This document shows positions 47,080 to 56,732 of a DNA stretch of 64,000 nt, piece by piece (within the stretch, counting starts at the first letter, position 1; every line of letters begins with the position of its first letter). Origin of the DNA: Gammaproteobacteria bacterium (GTDB lineage Bacteria; Pseudomonadota; Gammaproteobacteria; HK1); NCBI GenBank assembly GCA_021773635.1, contig JAJFJV010000017.1:124001-188000 (forward strand), read 5' to 3'. A model generated the notes under the pieces. It had not been told where the DNA came from. It was given only the letters and a program-made list of their open reading frames with translations, and did no database searches. A program made the position numbers and the translations under genes.

Positions 47080-47117
47080 GATTTTTCCAAGGCGGCGTTA
47101 AAGAGATGCGCTGATTC

Positions 47118-47522
47118 CTAGGCCTGACGGTATCGTTCCAGACGCTGTTCCAGCGTCCCTGTGTGCAACTCGAACAGGTGATTATCATCATCGTGAAAGT
47201 AAAGAGAGCGACCTTCACCCTCCACCCGGCTGCGGCTTTCACGTATATCGACTCCCAGCGCCTTTATACGTCGGGCATACTCATCAAAATCTGTATCCGA
47301 AATCTTGAAGGCCACATGGTTGTAGGTTTTCCGGGAAAGCGGTTCCCCTTCCATCACCGCCACCCAGAGATCGTGAATGAGAAAAAACTTTTCCCGCGAA
47401 ATAGAAAAGGTCTGATCACCGCTGGCATAAACTTCCCGGGCATCAAAAATTGATTCCAGGAATTGCGTCATCCGTTCCAGATCCTTAACGATGAAGGTGA
47501 TGTGGCTAAGTCCTTCAATCAC
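47118..47522 (-). CDS. fosX: FosX-type fosfomycin resistance epoxide hydrolase
   Basis: 134 residues from the GTG at 47522; the frame is open to 47621. Numbering from this start puts the Mn2+ ligands and base of FosX in place: His7 (GLSHITFIVKDL), Glu44 (SISREKFF), His69 (TYNHVAFK) and Glu118 (NHLFELHTGTLEQRL). The wording VEGEGRSLYFHD is also typical of FosX. The enzyme opens the fosfomycin epoxide with water; Glu44 is the general base that separates FosX from FosA and FosB. Neighbours are housekeeping genes, with no mobile element, so it seems intrinsic. Confidence 0.9.
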   Translation of the reverse strand: MIEGLSHITFIVKDLERMTQFLESIFDAREVYASGDQTFSISREKFFLIHDLWVAVMEGEPLSRKTYNHVAFKISDTDFDEYARRIKALGVDIRESRSRVEGEGRSLYFHDDDNHLFELHTGTLEQRLERYRQA

Positions 47523-47617
47523 CGCGCTGGACCACCGATTCTGTCCCGTAGTTTGAGCGAGATCTCCGATGTTCTTCCCGTTTTGCCATAACTCCCCTCT
47601 ACATGATCCGGAAATAC

Positions 47618-47992
47618 TCAAGTACGCGGGTTACATATCAGCTGCCTTGCCACCCAGGTATAGGCCGCGAGATTAACCACAATCACGAGCGTGCCCAGCA
47701 GGATCTGCATATCGCGATCGAGACCGGCCGGATATAGCACTGGTAACAAATAATGCTCCACGAAACCGCCACTATAACCAACAGCACCACCCGCCTGCCT
47801 CAGTGCCTGCTCCAGCGGTGTGAGCGGACACAACCAGCCGTAAAACTCGATGAGCGCTCCCCATGCCACGGCCGGGATATGCAGGAACATCAGCCACCGC
47901 CACCTTAAAACCAGCAAGCCGCCAAATACCACGAAACAAACGAACAGAAGATGGAAAATAACCAGCAGGTTGGCGGCAATCAAATACTGCAC
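47618..47992 (-). CDS. DUF2784 inner-membrane protein
   Basis: 124 residues from a GTG at 47992. Three to four hydrophobic helices (LIAANLLVIFHLLFVCFVVFGG; LMFLHIPAVAWGALIEFYGW; ILLGTLVIVVNLAAYTWVA). The block GWLCPLTPLEQ is a recurring motif of DUF2784 proteins. Function unknown. It starts 15 bases after rnt. Confidence 0.8.
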   Translation of the reverse strand: MQYLIAANLLVIFHLLFVCFVVFGGLLVLRWRWLMFLHIPAVAWGALIEFYGWLCPLTPLEQALRQAGGAVGYSGGFVEHYLLPVLYPAGLDRDMQILLGTLVIVVNLAAYTWVARQLICNPRT

Positions 47993-48007
47993 TTGGCCTG
48001 GCCGATC

Positions 48008-48691
48008 TCAGGTTTCACACTCGCCTTGCGCATTACCTGCCGGCGGTTGAATTCCCGGCACAGCACCCTCTCCGGCCCGCTCTCCCCACAGGTTGACGAT
48101 GATGCAGAACAGGTCCGCGGTGCGTTCCGCATCGTAGATCGCGGAGTGGGCCTCGTTAGCATCCCACTCGATCCCCGCGGCCTGTACCGCGCGGGCGAGT
48201 ACGGTCTGGCCGTAGACCAAACCACCGAGAGTGGCGGTATCAAAGGTGGTAAACGGGTGAAAGGGATTGCGCTTGAGTCTTGTGCGCTTTACCGCCGCGT
48301 TTACGAAACCGATATCCAGCAAGGGATTGTGGCCTACCAGCACCCCGCGGATACAGCCATAAGCCTTGATGGCCTTGCGTACCGGCAGGAAAATTTTCTG
48401 TAGCGCCTCCTTTTCCGGCACCGCAAAGCGGAAGGGGTGATAGGGATCGATGCCGTTAAATTCCAGCGCCGCCTCTTCCAGCCGGCCACCGGGAAAGGGC
48501 TCAACGTGGGCGGCATGGGTTTCCATGCGCTGCCAGCGACCCTCGGCATCTGGCGCCACGATCACCGCCGCCACCTCCAACAGGGCATCGGTAGCCCAAT
48601 TGATACCACCCGTCTCCACATCCACGATCACCGGCAAGTAACCACGGAAACGCCCGGCGACCATGGCCTTGATATCATCCGAGACGTTCAT
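48008..48691 (-). CDS. rnt: Ribonuclease T
   Basis: 227 residues. A DEDDh 3'-5' exonuclease: VIVDVETGGINWATDALLE carries the first Asp-Glu pair, GHNPLLDIGF the second Asp, and HSAIYDAERTADLF the His and last Asp. It trims tRNA and other RNA 3' ends. The ATG overlaps the pyrC stop by four bases (ATGA). Confidence 0.95.
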   Translation of the reverse strand: MNVSDDIKAMVAGRFRGYLPVIVDVETGGINWATDALLEVAAVIVAPDAEGRWQRMETHAAHVEPFPGGRLEEAALEFNGIDPYHPFRFAVPEKEALQKIFLPVRKAIKAYGCIRGVLVGHNPLLDIGFVNAAVKRTRLKRNPFHPFTTFDTATLGGLVYGQTVLARAVQAAGIEWDANEAHSAIYDAERTADLFCIIVNLWGERAGEGAVPGIQPPAGNAQGECET

Positions 48692-49722
48692 GGGCGGATC
48701 CGCCAGGAAAGCTGTTCGCCGGCACGGAAGGGTATCAATTCGTCCTTCCCAAAGGACAAGCTGGCCGGCACCTCCCCGGGCAGGGCCTCCAGCGTCACCG
48801 AGCCGCTGTTATAGGGCAAGCCGTAAAAATCCGCCCCGTACTGACTGGCAAAGGCCTCCAATCGGGGCAAGGCATCCGCTGCCGCAAAGGCCTCGGCATA
48901 GAGTTCGATAGCCGCGTGGGCGGTATAGATACCGGCGCAGCCACAGGCAGATTCCTTCGCGTACCGGGTGTGGGGCGCGGAATCTGTGCCCAGAAAGAAT
49001 TTTGGGTCACCGCTGGTGGCTGCCTCGAGCAGCGTCTGGCGATGACCCTCGCGCTTTAGCAACGGCAGACAGTAATGGTGGGGACGGATACCACCGGCAA
49101 AGAGGGCGTTACGATTAAGCAGGATATGGTGCGCGGTTATCGTCGCCACCAGATGCGCCGGCCCCGCACGTACAAAATCTGCCGCCTCCCGGGTGGTGAT
49201 GTGCTCAAAAACGATGCGCAAGCCGGGGAAACGCGCCATGAGCGGTGCCAGTTCACGCTCAATGAATATGGCCTCGCGGTCAAAGGCATCCACGGCGGGG
49301 TCCACCACCTCCCCATGTACCAGCAGGGGCATCGCCAATTTTTCCATGCGCTCAAGCACCGGGTACACCCGCTCCATGCGAGTCACACCAAATTCCGCGT
49401 TGGTGGTCGCCCCCGCCGGATAAAGTTTGATGCCGTGGATATGGCCGCTTTGCTGTGCCACTGCTATCTCGTCGGGATTCAGAGTCTCGGTAAGGTAGAG
49501 GGTCATAAGCGGCTCGAAATCCGGGCCCGCTGGCAACGCCGCGAGAATCCTCTCCCGATAATCAAGCGCCTGGGCCGTATTGGTCACCGGCGGCACAAGA
49601 TTGGGCATGACGATAGCGCGGGGAAAACGGTGCGCACTGTCGGCCACACTACGCACGAGGGCCGGCCCGTCACGCAAATGGAGATGCATGTCATCGGGAC
49701 GGCGGATAGTCAGTTTTTGCAT
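48688..49722 (-). CDS. pyrC: Dihydroorotase
   Basis: 344 residues, the class II dihydroorotase size of E. coli PyrC. The metal-binding DDMHLHLRDG motif is at the N-terminus, LVHGEVVD and FEHITTREAADFV follow, and FFLGTDSAPH holds the last catalytic Asp. It cyclises carbamoyl aspartate in pyrimidine synthesis. PyrC-rnt gene pairing is also known in other gammaproteobacteria. Confidence 0.97.
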   Translation of the reverse strand: MQKLTIRRPDDMHLHLRDGPALVRSVADSAHRFPRAIVMPNLVPPVTNTAQALDYRERILAALPAGPDFEPLMTLYLTETLNPDEIAVAQQSGHIHGIKLYPAGATTNAEFGVTRMERVYPVLERMEKLAMPLLVHGEVVDPAVDAFDREAIFIERELAPLMARFPGLRIVFEHITTREAADFVRAGPAHLVATITAHHILLNRNALFAGGIRPHHYCLPLLKREGHRQTLLEAATSGDPKFFLGTDSAPHTRYAKESACGCAGIYTAHAAIELYAEAFAAADALPRLEAFASQYGADFYGLPYNSGSVTLEALPGEVPASLSFGKDELIPFRAGEQLSWRIRP

Positions 49723-50020
49723 ATAAATTACAGCGTTATTGGAAACCGCGATAGCATAACAGCAAGTGCCTGAAGATGAGCCCGGGCAAGCCCGATTGCA
49801 GACGGCAAAAGCCCCCTTTCAAACACCGTCGGACTGGCTTTAAAGGGCCCTAATCTGGTAAATTGGGCCGCTTTATAGCCCCCCGGATAACAACTCGTCC
49901 GGGGCTATCCCCGCTTTTCGCACCCGCCGGGCCGCTACACGGTTCTACGGGCGAAAGTGGCTGTACTGACGGAAAACATCCGCAGCGACAGCGTGCGTTA
50001 TTTGATTGCGAGGACGACCC
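49723..50020. promoter_or_regulatory. Divergent intergenic region with bulged hairpin upstream of aceE
   Basis: 298 bases between pyrC (minus) and aceE (plus). ATAGCCCC and GGGGCTAT at about 49875-49911 form an 8-bp stem extended by GGA/TCC across a CC bulge, with a 10-base loop. It may lie in the aceE leader. No clear PdhR-like box (AATTGGT...ACCAATT) is visible. The aceE ribosome site AGGA is at 50011. Confidence 0.45.
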
Positions 50021-52699
50021 ATGACCGCAGTATCCCCAAGCCCTGACATCGATCGGGAAGAAACCCAGGAGTGGCTCGAAGCACTGGCTGCCATTACCGA
50101 GCGAGAAGGCGTTGAACGGGCCCATTTCCTGCTCGAACAGCTCATCGAGCAAGCCCGTCGCAGTGGCGCAAACATCCCCTATTCGGCCAATACCGCCTAC
50201 GTAAACACCATCCCTGAACGGCTCCAACAGAGCCACCCGGGAGATCTCAACGTTGAGCGCCGCATTCGCGCCCTGGTGCGCTGGAATGCCATGGCCATGG
50301 TGGTCCAGGCTAATCGCCAGACCACGGAACTCGGTGGCCACATCTCCAGTTTTGCCTCCGCCTGCACCCTCTATGAGGTAGGCCTTAATCACTTCTGGCG
50401 TGGTGCCAACGACGAACACAATGGCGACCTGATCTTTTTCCAGGGCCATAGCGCCCCCGGAATGTATTCACGCGCCTACCTTGAGGGCCGCCTGAGTGCG
50501 GACCATCTAAGCAACTTTCGTCAGGAGGTGGGCGGCAAGGGCCTGTCATCCTATCCCCATCCCAAGCTGATGCCAGACTTCTGGCAGTTTCCCACGGTCT
50601 CCATGGGGCTTGGGCCGATCATGTCCATCTACCAGGCGCGCTTCCTGCATTACCTGCAAGACCGGGAAATTCTCCCTCCCACCGACCGCAAGGTCTGGGC
50701 CTTCCTCGGTGACGGCGAGATGGATGAACCGGAATCCCTTGGTGCCATTGGCCTGGCTGCTCGTGAGGATCTCGACAATCTGGTCTTTGTTATCAACTGC
50801 AACCTGCAGAGCCTCGACGGCCCGGTACGTGGCAATGGCAAGATCATCCAGGAACTGGAAGGCACCTTCCGTGGCGCCGGCTGGAATGTTATCAAGCTAA
50901 TGTGGGGCTCACGCTGGGACTCCCTGCTACAAAACGATACTACCGGCCTGCTGCGCCAGCGCATGGAAGAAGCGGTGGACGGCGAGTACCAGAACTTCAA
51001 GGCCAAGGGTGGCGCCTACACCCGCGAGCACTTCTTCGGGAAATATCCCGAGTTGGCCGCCATGGTCGCCAATATGAGCGACAAAGATATCTGGCGCCTC
51101 AACCGTGGTGGCCACGACCCGCTTAAAATCTACGCGGCCTATGCCGCGGCGGCGAAGCACCGTGGACAACCCACAGTCATCCTGGCCCATACGGTCAAGG
51201 GTTACGGTATGGGTGAGGCCGGTGAGGGCCAGAACATCACCCACAATCAGAAAAAAATGGGTGAGGACGCGCTGCGCGCCTTCCGCGACCGTTTTGAAAT
51301 CCCCATCAGCGATGACGAGATTGCCGATGCCCCCTTTTACCGGCCCGAGGAAGATAGCCCCGAGATCCAGTACATCCATGCCCGACGTAAGGAACTGGGT
51401 GGTTATCTGCCATCACGGCGCGAAAACGCACCGGCCCTGCCAGTGCCCGGGCTGGATGCCTTTGAGACTCAGTTAAAGGGCAGTGGTGAACGCGAAGCTT
51501 CGACCACCATGGCATTTGTACGTGTGCTGACCACCCTGCTCAAGGACAAGCAGCTCGGCAAGCACATTGTCCCCATCGTCCCCGATGAGGCGCGCACCTT
51601 CGGCATGGAAGGCCTGTTTCGCCAGCTCGGCATCTACTCCACCAAAGGGCAGCTCTACGAGCCCCAGGATGCCGACCAGCTAATGTATTTCCGTGAAGAC
51701 AAGCAGGGTCAGATCCTCGATGAGGGGATTAATGAGGCCGGCGCTTTTTCCTCGTGGATTGCAGCGGCCACTTCTTATGCCAATCATGGCGTACAGATGA
51801 TCCCGCTTTATATCTACTACTCCATGTTTGGCTTCCAACGCACCGGCGATCTGGCCTGGGCTGCCGGAGACTTGAAGGCCCGCGGTTTCATTATTGGCGC
51901 CACCTCCGGTCGTACTACCCTTTCGGGTGAAGGGCTGCAGCATGATGACGGCCAGAGCCACACCCTGTCCGCACTGATTCCCACTTGCGTCTCCTATGAC
52001 CCCACCTTTGCCTACGAACTGGCGGTCATCATGCAGGATGGCCTGCGGCGGATGTACCAGGAACAGGAAAACATCTTCTATTACATCAGCGTAATGAACG
52101 AAAACTACCTGCAGCCGGAAATGCCGGCCGGGGTGGAGAAAGGCATCCTGCGCGGCATGTATCTGTACCAGCAGGCACCGAAGAGCCGTGCCAAGAAGCC
52201 GAAACAGGTACAGCTCCTGGGCTCCGGTGCGATTCTGCGCGAGGTCATTGCCGCTGCCGATCTGTTAAAACAGGACTTTCGCGTCAATGCCGACGTCTGG
52301 AGCGTACCCAGCTTCACCGAGCTTGGGCGTGACGGTAATAACGTGGAACGCTGGAACCTGCTCCACCCGGAGGAAACCCCCCGTCGCAGTTACGTTGAAA
52401 CTGCACTGGAAGGGCATGTGGGTCCGGTGGTTGCAGCAACGGATTATGTCCGCCAGCATGCTGAGCAGATCCGACAGCTGGTCGGGGGGCGCCGTTATCG
52501 AGTGCTTGGCACCGACGGATTCGGCCTCAGTGACCGCCGTGTCCAGCTGCGCAGCCACTTTGAGGTAGATCGGTATTTCGTAGCCATCGCCGCCCTCAAG
52601 TCGCTCTCCGAGGAAGGCATCATCCCGGCCTCGAAAGTCAGCGCTGCCATGAAAAAATATGGCATTGAGCCGGAACGCAGCAATCCCGCGACGATCTAG
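50021..52699 (+). CDS. aceE: Pyruvate dehydrogenase E1 component (homodimeric)
   Basis: 892 residues from the ATG at 50021, with AGGA 6 bases upstream. It decarboxylates pyruvate with thiamine diphosphate and passes the acetyl group to AceF lipoyl domains. The ThDP motif runs GDGEMDEPESLGAIGLAAREDLDNLVFVINCN (in part, about 230). GHSAPGMYSRAYLEGR and HTVKGYGMG are the E1p hallmarks. Operon aceE-aceF-lpd. Confidence 0.97.
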   Translation: MTAVSPSPDIDREETQEWLEALAAITEREGVERAHFLLEQLIEQARRSGANIPYSANTAYVNTIPERLQQSHPGDLNVERRIRALVRWNAMAMVVQANRQTTELGGHISSFASACTLYEVGLNHFWRGANDEHNGDLIFFQGHSAPGMYSRAYLEGRLSADHLSNFRQEVGGKGLSSYPHPKLMPDFWQFPTVSMGLGPIMSIYQARFLHYLQDREILPPTDRKVWAFLGDGEMDEPESLGAIGLAAREDLDNLVFVINCNLQSLDGPVRGNGKIIQELEGTFRGAGWNVIKLMWGSRWDSLLQNDTTGLLRQRMEEAVDGEYQNFKAKGGAYTREHFFGKYPELAAMVANMSDKDIWRLNRGGHDPLKIYAAYAAAAKHRGQPTVILAHTVKGYGMGEAGEGQNITHNQKKMGEDALRAFRDRFEIPISDDEIADAPFYRPEEDSPEIQYIHARRKELGGYLPSRRENAPALPVPGLDAFETQLKGSGEREASTTMAFVRVLTTLLKDKQLGKHIVPIVPDEARTFGMEGLFRQLGIYSTKGQLYEPQDADQLMYFREDKQGQILDEGINEAGAFSSWIAAATSYANHGVQMIPLYIYYSMFGFQRTGDLAWAAGDLKARGFIIGATSGRTTLSGEGLQHDDGQSHTLSALIPTCVSYDPTFAYELAVIMQDGLRRMYQEQENIFYYISVMNENYLQPEMPAGVEKGILRGMYLYQQAPKSRAKKPKQVQLLGSGAILREVIAAADLLKQDFRVNADVWSVPSFTELGRDGNNVERWNLLHPEETPRRSYVETALEGHVGPVVAATDYVRQHAEQIRQLVGGRRYRVLGTDGFGLSDRRVQLRSHFEVDRYFVAIAALKSLSEEGIIPASKVSAAMKKYGIEPERSNPATI

Positions 52700-52718
52700 C
52701 CCCACAGGAGAAAAGTAC

Positions 52719-54062
52719 GTGGCGCAAATAACAGAAATAACAGTCCCGGATCTGGGTGGCGCGAGCGATGTGCCCGTGATCGAGATATTGGTTAGCGTGG
52801 GCGATGAGGTAAAGGCAGAGGATCCACTGGTCACCCTGGAAAGTGACAAGGCCGTGCTAGAGGTACCTAGCCCGGAGGCCGGCATCATCCGTGAACTCAA
52901 GGTGGCCCTCGGCGACAAGCTGTCCCAGGGCTCGCCTATCGTGAGCCTGGAAGTGGCCGATGCCGGGGTAAGCGCAAAAGCCCCCCCGACAGAAACAGCC
53001 GCCCCCAAGGCGGCCGCACCAGAACAGGCCGCGCCAAAACCAGCCGCTCCCGAAAGCCCGGCCCCCGTATCTGCTCCGGCACCCACTCCGGCTCCGGCAA
53101 GCTCCACTGCCACGGTTCCGGCCACGGCGGGCAGTACCGGATTACCCAGCCTCAGTAGCACCAGCGGAGCCTTCCACGCCAGCCCCTCGGTACGGCGCTA
53201 CGCCCAGGAACTGGGAGTGGATCTCTCCCGAGTCACTGGCAGCGGTCGCAAGGGACGGATATCGCGTGAAGATGTTGCGGGCTTCGTCAAAGATGCACTG
53301 GCGGCACCCGCAAGCAGCGGTGGTACTGGCTTGCCAGTGATGCCGGAGATCGATTTCTCCCGCTTTGGCGAAACAGAAACCCGCGCCCTTACCCGCATCA
53401 ACAAACTGACAGGCAGCAACCTGAGCCGCGCCTGGCTGACCGTTCCTCACGTCACCCAGCACGACGAGGCCGATATCAGCGAACTGGAAGACTTCCGCAA
53501 GGCCCACAAGGCAGAGGCGGAAAAACGCGGCCTCAAACTGACCCTGCTCGCCTTCGCCATGAAGGCCGTGGTCATGGCCCTCAAGGCCCATCCCGAATTT
53601 AACTCCTCGCTGGACTCGAGTGGCGAGAACCTCATCATCAAGCACTATTACAATCTGGGTATTGCGGTGGATACCCCCAACGGTTTGGTAGTCCCCGTTA
53701 TCCGCGATGTGGACCAGAAGAGTCTCTATGATTTGGCCGCCGAACTCGCCGAGGTCAGTGGCCGGGCACGTGAAAAGAAGCTGGCACCAAAGGATTTCGA
53801 GGGTGGTTGTTTCACCATCTCCAGCCTGGGCGGTATCGGTGGCACGGCATTCACCCCCATCGTCAATGCCCCCGAAGTGGCTATCCTCGGGCTGTCGCGA
53901 GCGCGAATGCAACCGGTGTATGAGGATGGCAAGTTCGTTCCCCGCCTGATTCTGCCCTTCTCCGTGTCCTACGATCACCGCGTCATCGACGGCGCCGCGG
54001 GGGCGCGCTTTAGCACCCTGCTCGGGAAGCTGTTGGGAGACATCCGCGGTCTGCTGCTTTAG
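52719..54062 (+). CDS. aceF: Dihydrolipoyl acetyltransferase (E2) with one lipoyl domain
   Basis: 447 residues from a GTG at 52719, with AGGAG 8 bases upstream. One lipoyl domain (lipoyl Lys in ESDKAVLEV, about residue 45), an Ala/Pro linker (about 90-145), a peripheral subunit-binding domain (SPSVRRYAQELGVDLSRVTGSGRKGRI, in part) and a catalytic domain ending SYDHRVIDGA with the HxxxDG motif. E. coli AceF has three lipoyl domains; here there is one. Confidence 0.96.
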   Translation: MAQITEITVPDLGGASDVPVIEILVSVGDEVKAEDPLVTLESDKAVLEVPSPEAGIIRELKVALGDKLSQGSPIVSLEVADAGVSAKAPPTETAAPKAAAPEQAAPKPAAPESPAPVSAPAPTPAPASSTATVPATAGSTGLPSLSSTSGAFHASPSVRRYAQELGVDLSRVTGSGRKGRISREDVAGFVKDALAAPASSGGTGLPVMPEIDFSRFGETETRALTRINKLTGSNLSRAWLTVPHVTQHDEADISELEDFRKAHKAEAEKRGLKLTLLAFAMKAVVMALKAHPEFNSSLDSSGENLIIKHYYNLGIAVDTPNGLVVPVIRDVDQKSLYDLAAELAEVSGRAREKKLAPKDFEGGCFTISSLGGIGGTAFTPIVNAPEVAILGLSRARMQPVYEDGKFVPRLILPFSVSYDHRVIDGAAGARFSTLLGKLLGDIRGLLL

Positions 54063-54086
54063 CTCTAGCCCCTTGGGATTAACGAA

Positions 54087-55823
54087 ATGGCTACATCAGA
54101 ACAAGTAAAACTCGCCGGTATCGGTAGTGACGCGCAGGTTGAAGTCATAGAAATTGCCGTCAAACCCGGCCAGCAGGTAGACAAAGACAGCCCGCTGCTC
54201 ACCGTGGAAACAGACAAGGCAACGGTGGAAATCCCCAGCCCGCAAGCGGGCACAGTTGCCAAACTGCACGTCAAGCTGGGAGACCAATTACAAGAGGGTG
54301 CGCTGCTAGTCACCCTCGATACAGAAGCGGCGGGCGAACAACCCTCCACGGCTGCAACAAAACCCGCTGCCCCCGCCCCGGCAACCCCACCCGCCCCAGG
54401 AGGTGACGCCGACCAACACGCCGAGGTGCTTGTGCTCGGTGGCGGACCCGGCGGATATACCGCGGCCTTTCGCGCCGCCGATCTTGGCAAAAAGGTCATT
54501 CTGGTGGAGCGTGGCGCGCAACTGGGCGGTGTCTGCCTCAATGTCGGCTGTATTCCCTCAAAGGCCCTGCTGCACGCGGCGCGTGGAATTGCCGAGGCGG
54601 AAGAACTGGCCGGTTTCGGGATTAAATTCAGCGCCCCGGAGATCGATATCGACAAGCTGCGGGCGCGCAAGGATCGCACCGTCACCCGCCTGACCAAAGG
54701 GCTCACCGCACTGGCACGCCAGCGCAAAGTGGAGGTAATCAACGGCGAGGGTCGATTTGCCTCGGCTCACACACTGGCAGTAGAGAGCGATGGGAAAACC
54801 CGGCTCATCAGTTTCGATCAGGCCATTGTCGCCGTCGGTTCACGGCCCACGGAAATTCCCGGCATTCCCTACGACGATCCGCGGGTGATGGACTCCACCG
54901 GCGCCCTGGAACTGGCCGATGTACCCAAAACCCTGCTGGTAATCGGTGGCGGCATCATCGGCCTGGAAATGGCTACCGTTTACCGCGCCCTGGGCGCCAA
55001 GGTCACCATCGTTGAACTGGCCCCGGGCCTTATCCCGGGCTGCGATCCGGAACTGGTGGCCCCGCTCGCCAAACATCTCAAAAAGCGCTTTGAGGCCATT
55101 CATCTCAACACCCGGGTCAGCGAAGTAAAAGCGCTGAAGAGCGGGCTTAAGGTGAGCTTTGACGGCGATGCAGCCCCGAAAGCCACCACTTATGACCGTA
55201 TCCTGGTCGCGGTGGGACGCCGCCCCAACAGTGAGGGCTTTGCCGCCGAGGCGGCCGGTATCGCCATCGATAAGGGCGGATTTATCGCCGTCGACAAACA
55301 ACGACGCAGTAATGTCCCCCACATCTACGCTATCGGTGACATTACCGGGGCACCGATGCTGGCCCACAAGGCGGTCCATGAGGGCAAGGTAGCGGCGGAA
55401 ACTGCTGCCGGTGAGAAAAGCGCCTTCGATCCGCTCACCATTCCGTCGGTGGCCTACACCGACCCGGAGGTGGCTTGGGCCGGGCTTAGTGAGGCACAGG
55501 CAAAAGAAAAAGGCATCGAAATCGACAAGGCTATCTTCCCGTGGATGGCCAGTGGCCGCGCGCTGGGCATGGGGCGCAGCGAAGGCCTCACCAAGCTCGT
55601 CTTTTCCAGAGAAGATGGGCGCCTGCTGGGTGCGGGGATTGTCGGCCCCCACGCCGGCGACCTCATTTCCGAGGCCATGCTGGGCATCGAGATGGGGAGT
55701 GATGCAGAGGATCTGGGGCTCACCATCCACCCTCATCCCACCCTCTCCGAGACCCTGGGGTTGGCAGCGGAAATGGTCACCGGCTCCATCACCGATCTTT
55801 ACGTACCGCGCCGGAAGAAATAG
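54087..55823 (+). CDS. lpdA: Dihydrolipoamide dehydrogenase with N-terminal lipoyl domain
   Basis: 578 residues. Residues 1-80 are a lipoyl domain (VETDKATVEIPSP with the lipoyl Lys), then a short Ala/Pro linker, then the FAD enzyme: GGGPGGYTAAF, redox disulfide GGVCLNVGCIPSKALL, NAD motif VIGGGIIGLEMA, and the C-terminal HPHPTLSET base. It reoxidises dihydrolipoyl groups. E. coli Lpd lacks the lipoyl domain; the arrangement is like Neisseria P64k. Confidence 0.97.
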   Translation: MATSEQVKLAGIGSDAQVEVIEIAVKPGQQVDKDSPLLTVETDKATVEIPSPQAGTVAKLHVKLGDQLQEGALLVTLDTEAAGEQPSTAATKPAAPAPATPPAPGGDADQHAEVLVLGGGPGGYTAAFRAADLGKKVILVERGAQLGGVCLNVGCIPSKALLHAARGIAEAEELAGFGIKFSAPEIDIDKLRARKDRTVTRLTKGLTALARQRKVEVINGEGRFASAHTLAVESDGKTRLISFDQAIVAVGSRPTEIPGIPYDDPRVMDSTGALELADVPKTLLVIGGGIIGLEMATVYRALGAKVTIVELAPGLIPGCDPELVAPLAKHLKKRFEAIHLNTRVSEVKALKSGLKVSFDGDAAPKATTYDRILVAVGRRPNSEGFAAEAAGIAIDKGGFIAVDKQRRSNVPHIYAIGDITGAPMLAHKAVHEGKVAAETAAGEKSAFDPLTIPSVAYTDPEVAWAGLSEAQAKEKGIEIDKAIFPWMASGRALGMGRSEGLTKLVFSREDGRLLGAGIVGPHAGDLISEAMLGIEMGSDAEDLGLTIHPHPTLSETLGLAAEMVTGSITDLYVPRRKK

Positions 55824-56602
55824 TGCCCGGGAACGTTCCCCTCGCCAGTCGGCGCCTGGGGGCCGGGTCACCTTTTTTTATCCTCCACGGCCTGTTCGGC
55901 TCCGGACTGAACTGGCGGACTACAGCGCTGGGGCTGGAGGACCGTTACCAGGTCTCCCTTGTAGATCTGCGCAACCATGGCCGCTCGCCCCACCACGCGA
56001 GCATGGGCTACGCGCAGATGAGTGCGGACATCCATGCCCTGATGCCGCCAGCGGCCCCCATCCACTTGCTCGGTCACAGCATGGGCGGCAAGGTAGCCAT
56101 GCTCACCGCCCTGCGAAACCCCGAGCGGGTCGAGCGCCTTATCGTGGTTGATATTGCCCCGGTGAGCTATCAACATGATTACACGCGCCTGATAGCGGCC
56201 TTGCAGGCACTGGACCTTGGAACGCTTACCGGACGCACCGTCGCCGATAAAAGCCTCAGGAAAGATATTCCGGACGATGGCCTGCGCCAGTTTCTGCTGC
56301 AAAATCTCGTCCACAAAGCCACAGGCTATCAGTGGCGAATCAATCTCCCGGCTATTGCCGAAAACCTGTCTGAACTCACGAGCTTTCCCGGCATCGATGA
56401 TTATTCCCCCTACCCCGGCCCTGCTCTCTTCATCAATGGCGAACGCTCTCCCTATCTGTTAGCGGAACATCACACCAAAATTCTGAGCCATTTTCCCCAT
56501 GCCGTCTTTCATACTATTGCCGACGCGGGGCACTGGCTGCATGTGGAACAGCCCACCGCCTTCACAACTGCCCTCGAAAACTTTCTCGCTGCTTCCTCCT
56601 GA
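55823..56602 (+). CDS. Alpha/beta hydrolase, YbfF-like esterase
   Basis: 259 residues from a GTG that overlaps the lpd stop by one base (TAGTG). Nucleophile Ser in LLGHSMGGKVAM; oxyanion region LHGLFGSGLNW; DLRNHGRSPH; likely acid Asp in the middle region and His in GHWLHVEQP. The E. coli relative YbfF hydrolyses acyl-CoA-like or short-chain esters. It is coupled to the PDH operon. Confidence 0.9.
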   Translation: MPGNVPLASRRLGAGSPFFILHGLFGSGLNWRTTALGLEDRYQVSLVDLRNHGRSPHHASMGYAQMSADIHALMPPAAPIHLLGHSMGGKVAMLTALRNPERVERLIVVDIAPVSYQHDYTRLIAALQALDLGTLTGRTVADKSLRKDIPDDGLRQFLLQNLVHKATGYQWRINLPAIAENLSELTSFPGIDDYSPYPGPALFINGERSPYLLAEHHTKILSHFPHAVFHTIADAGHWLHVEQPTAFTTALENFLAASS

Positions 56603-56732
56603 CTTCGGCTGGCACCTGACCGATAACACACATGGAAACGCAGAAGTTTGAACTGCGTCAAAACCCCGACTCTTCAGTGAGTTAGACTCCACAGGGTGTG
56701 GCACGGTACTTAGTGGAGCAACAGAGGCAGTT

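Noticed and set aside
54840-55871. 343-residue minus-strand frame opposite lpd
   Set aside because: Shadow of the Lpd coding frame; no motif and poor amino-acid pattern.
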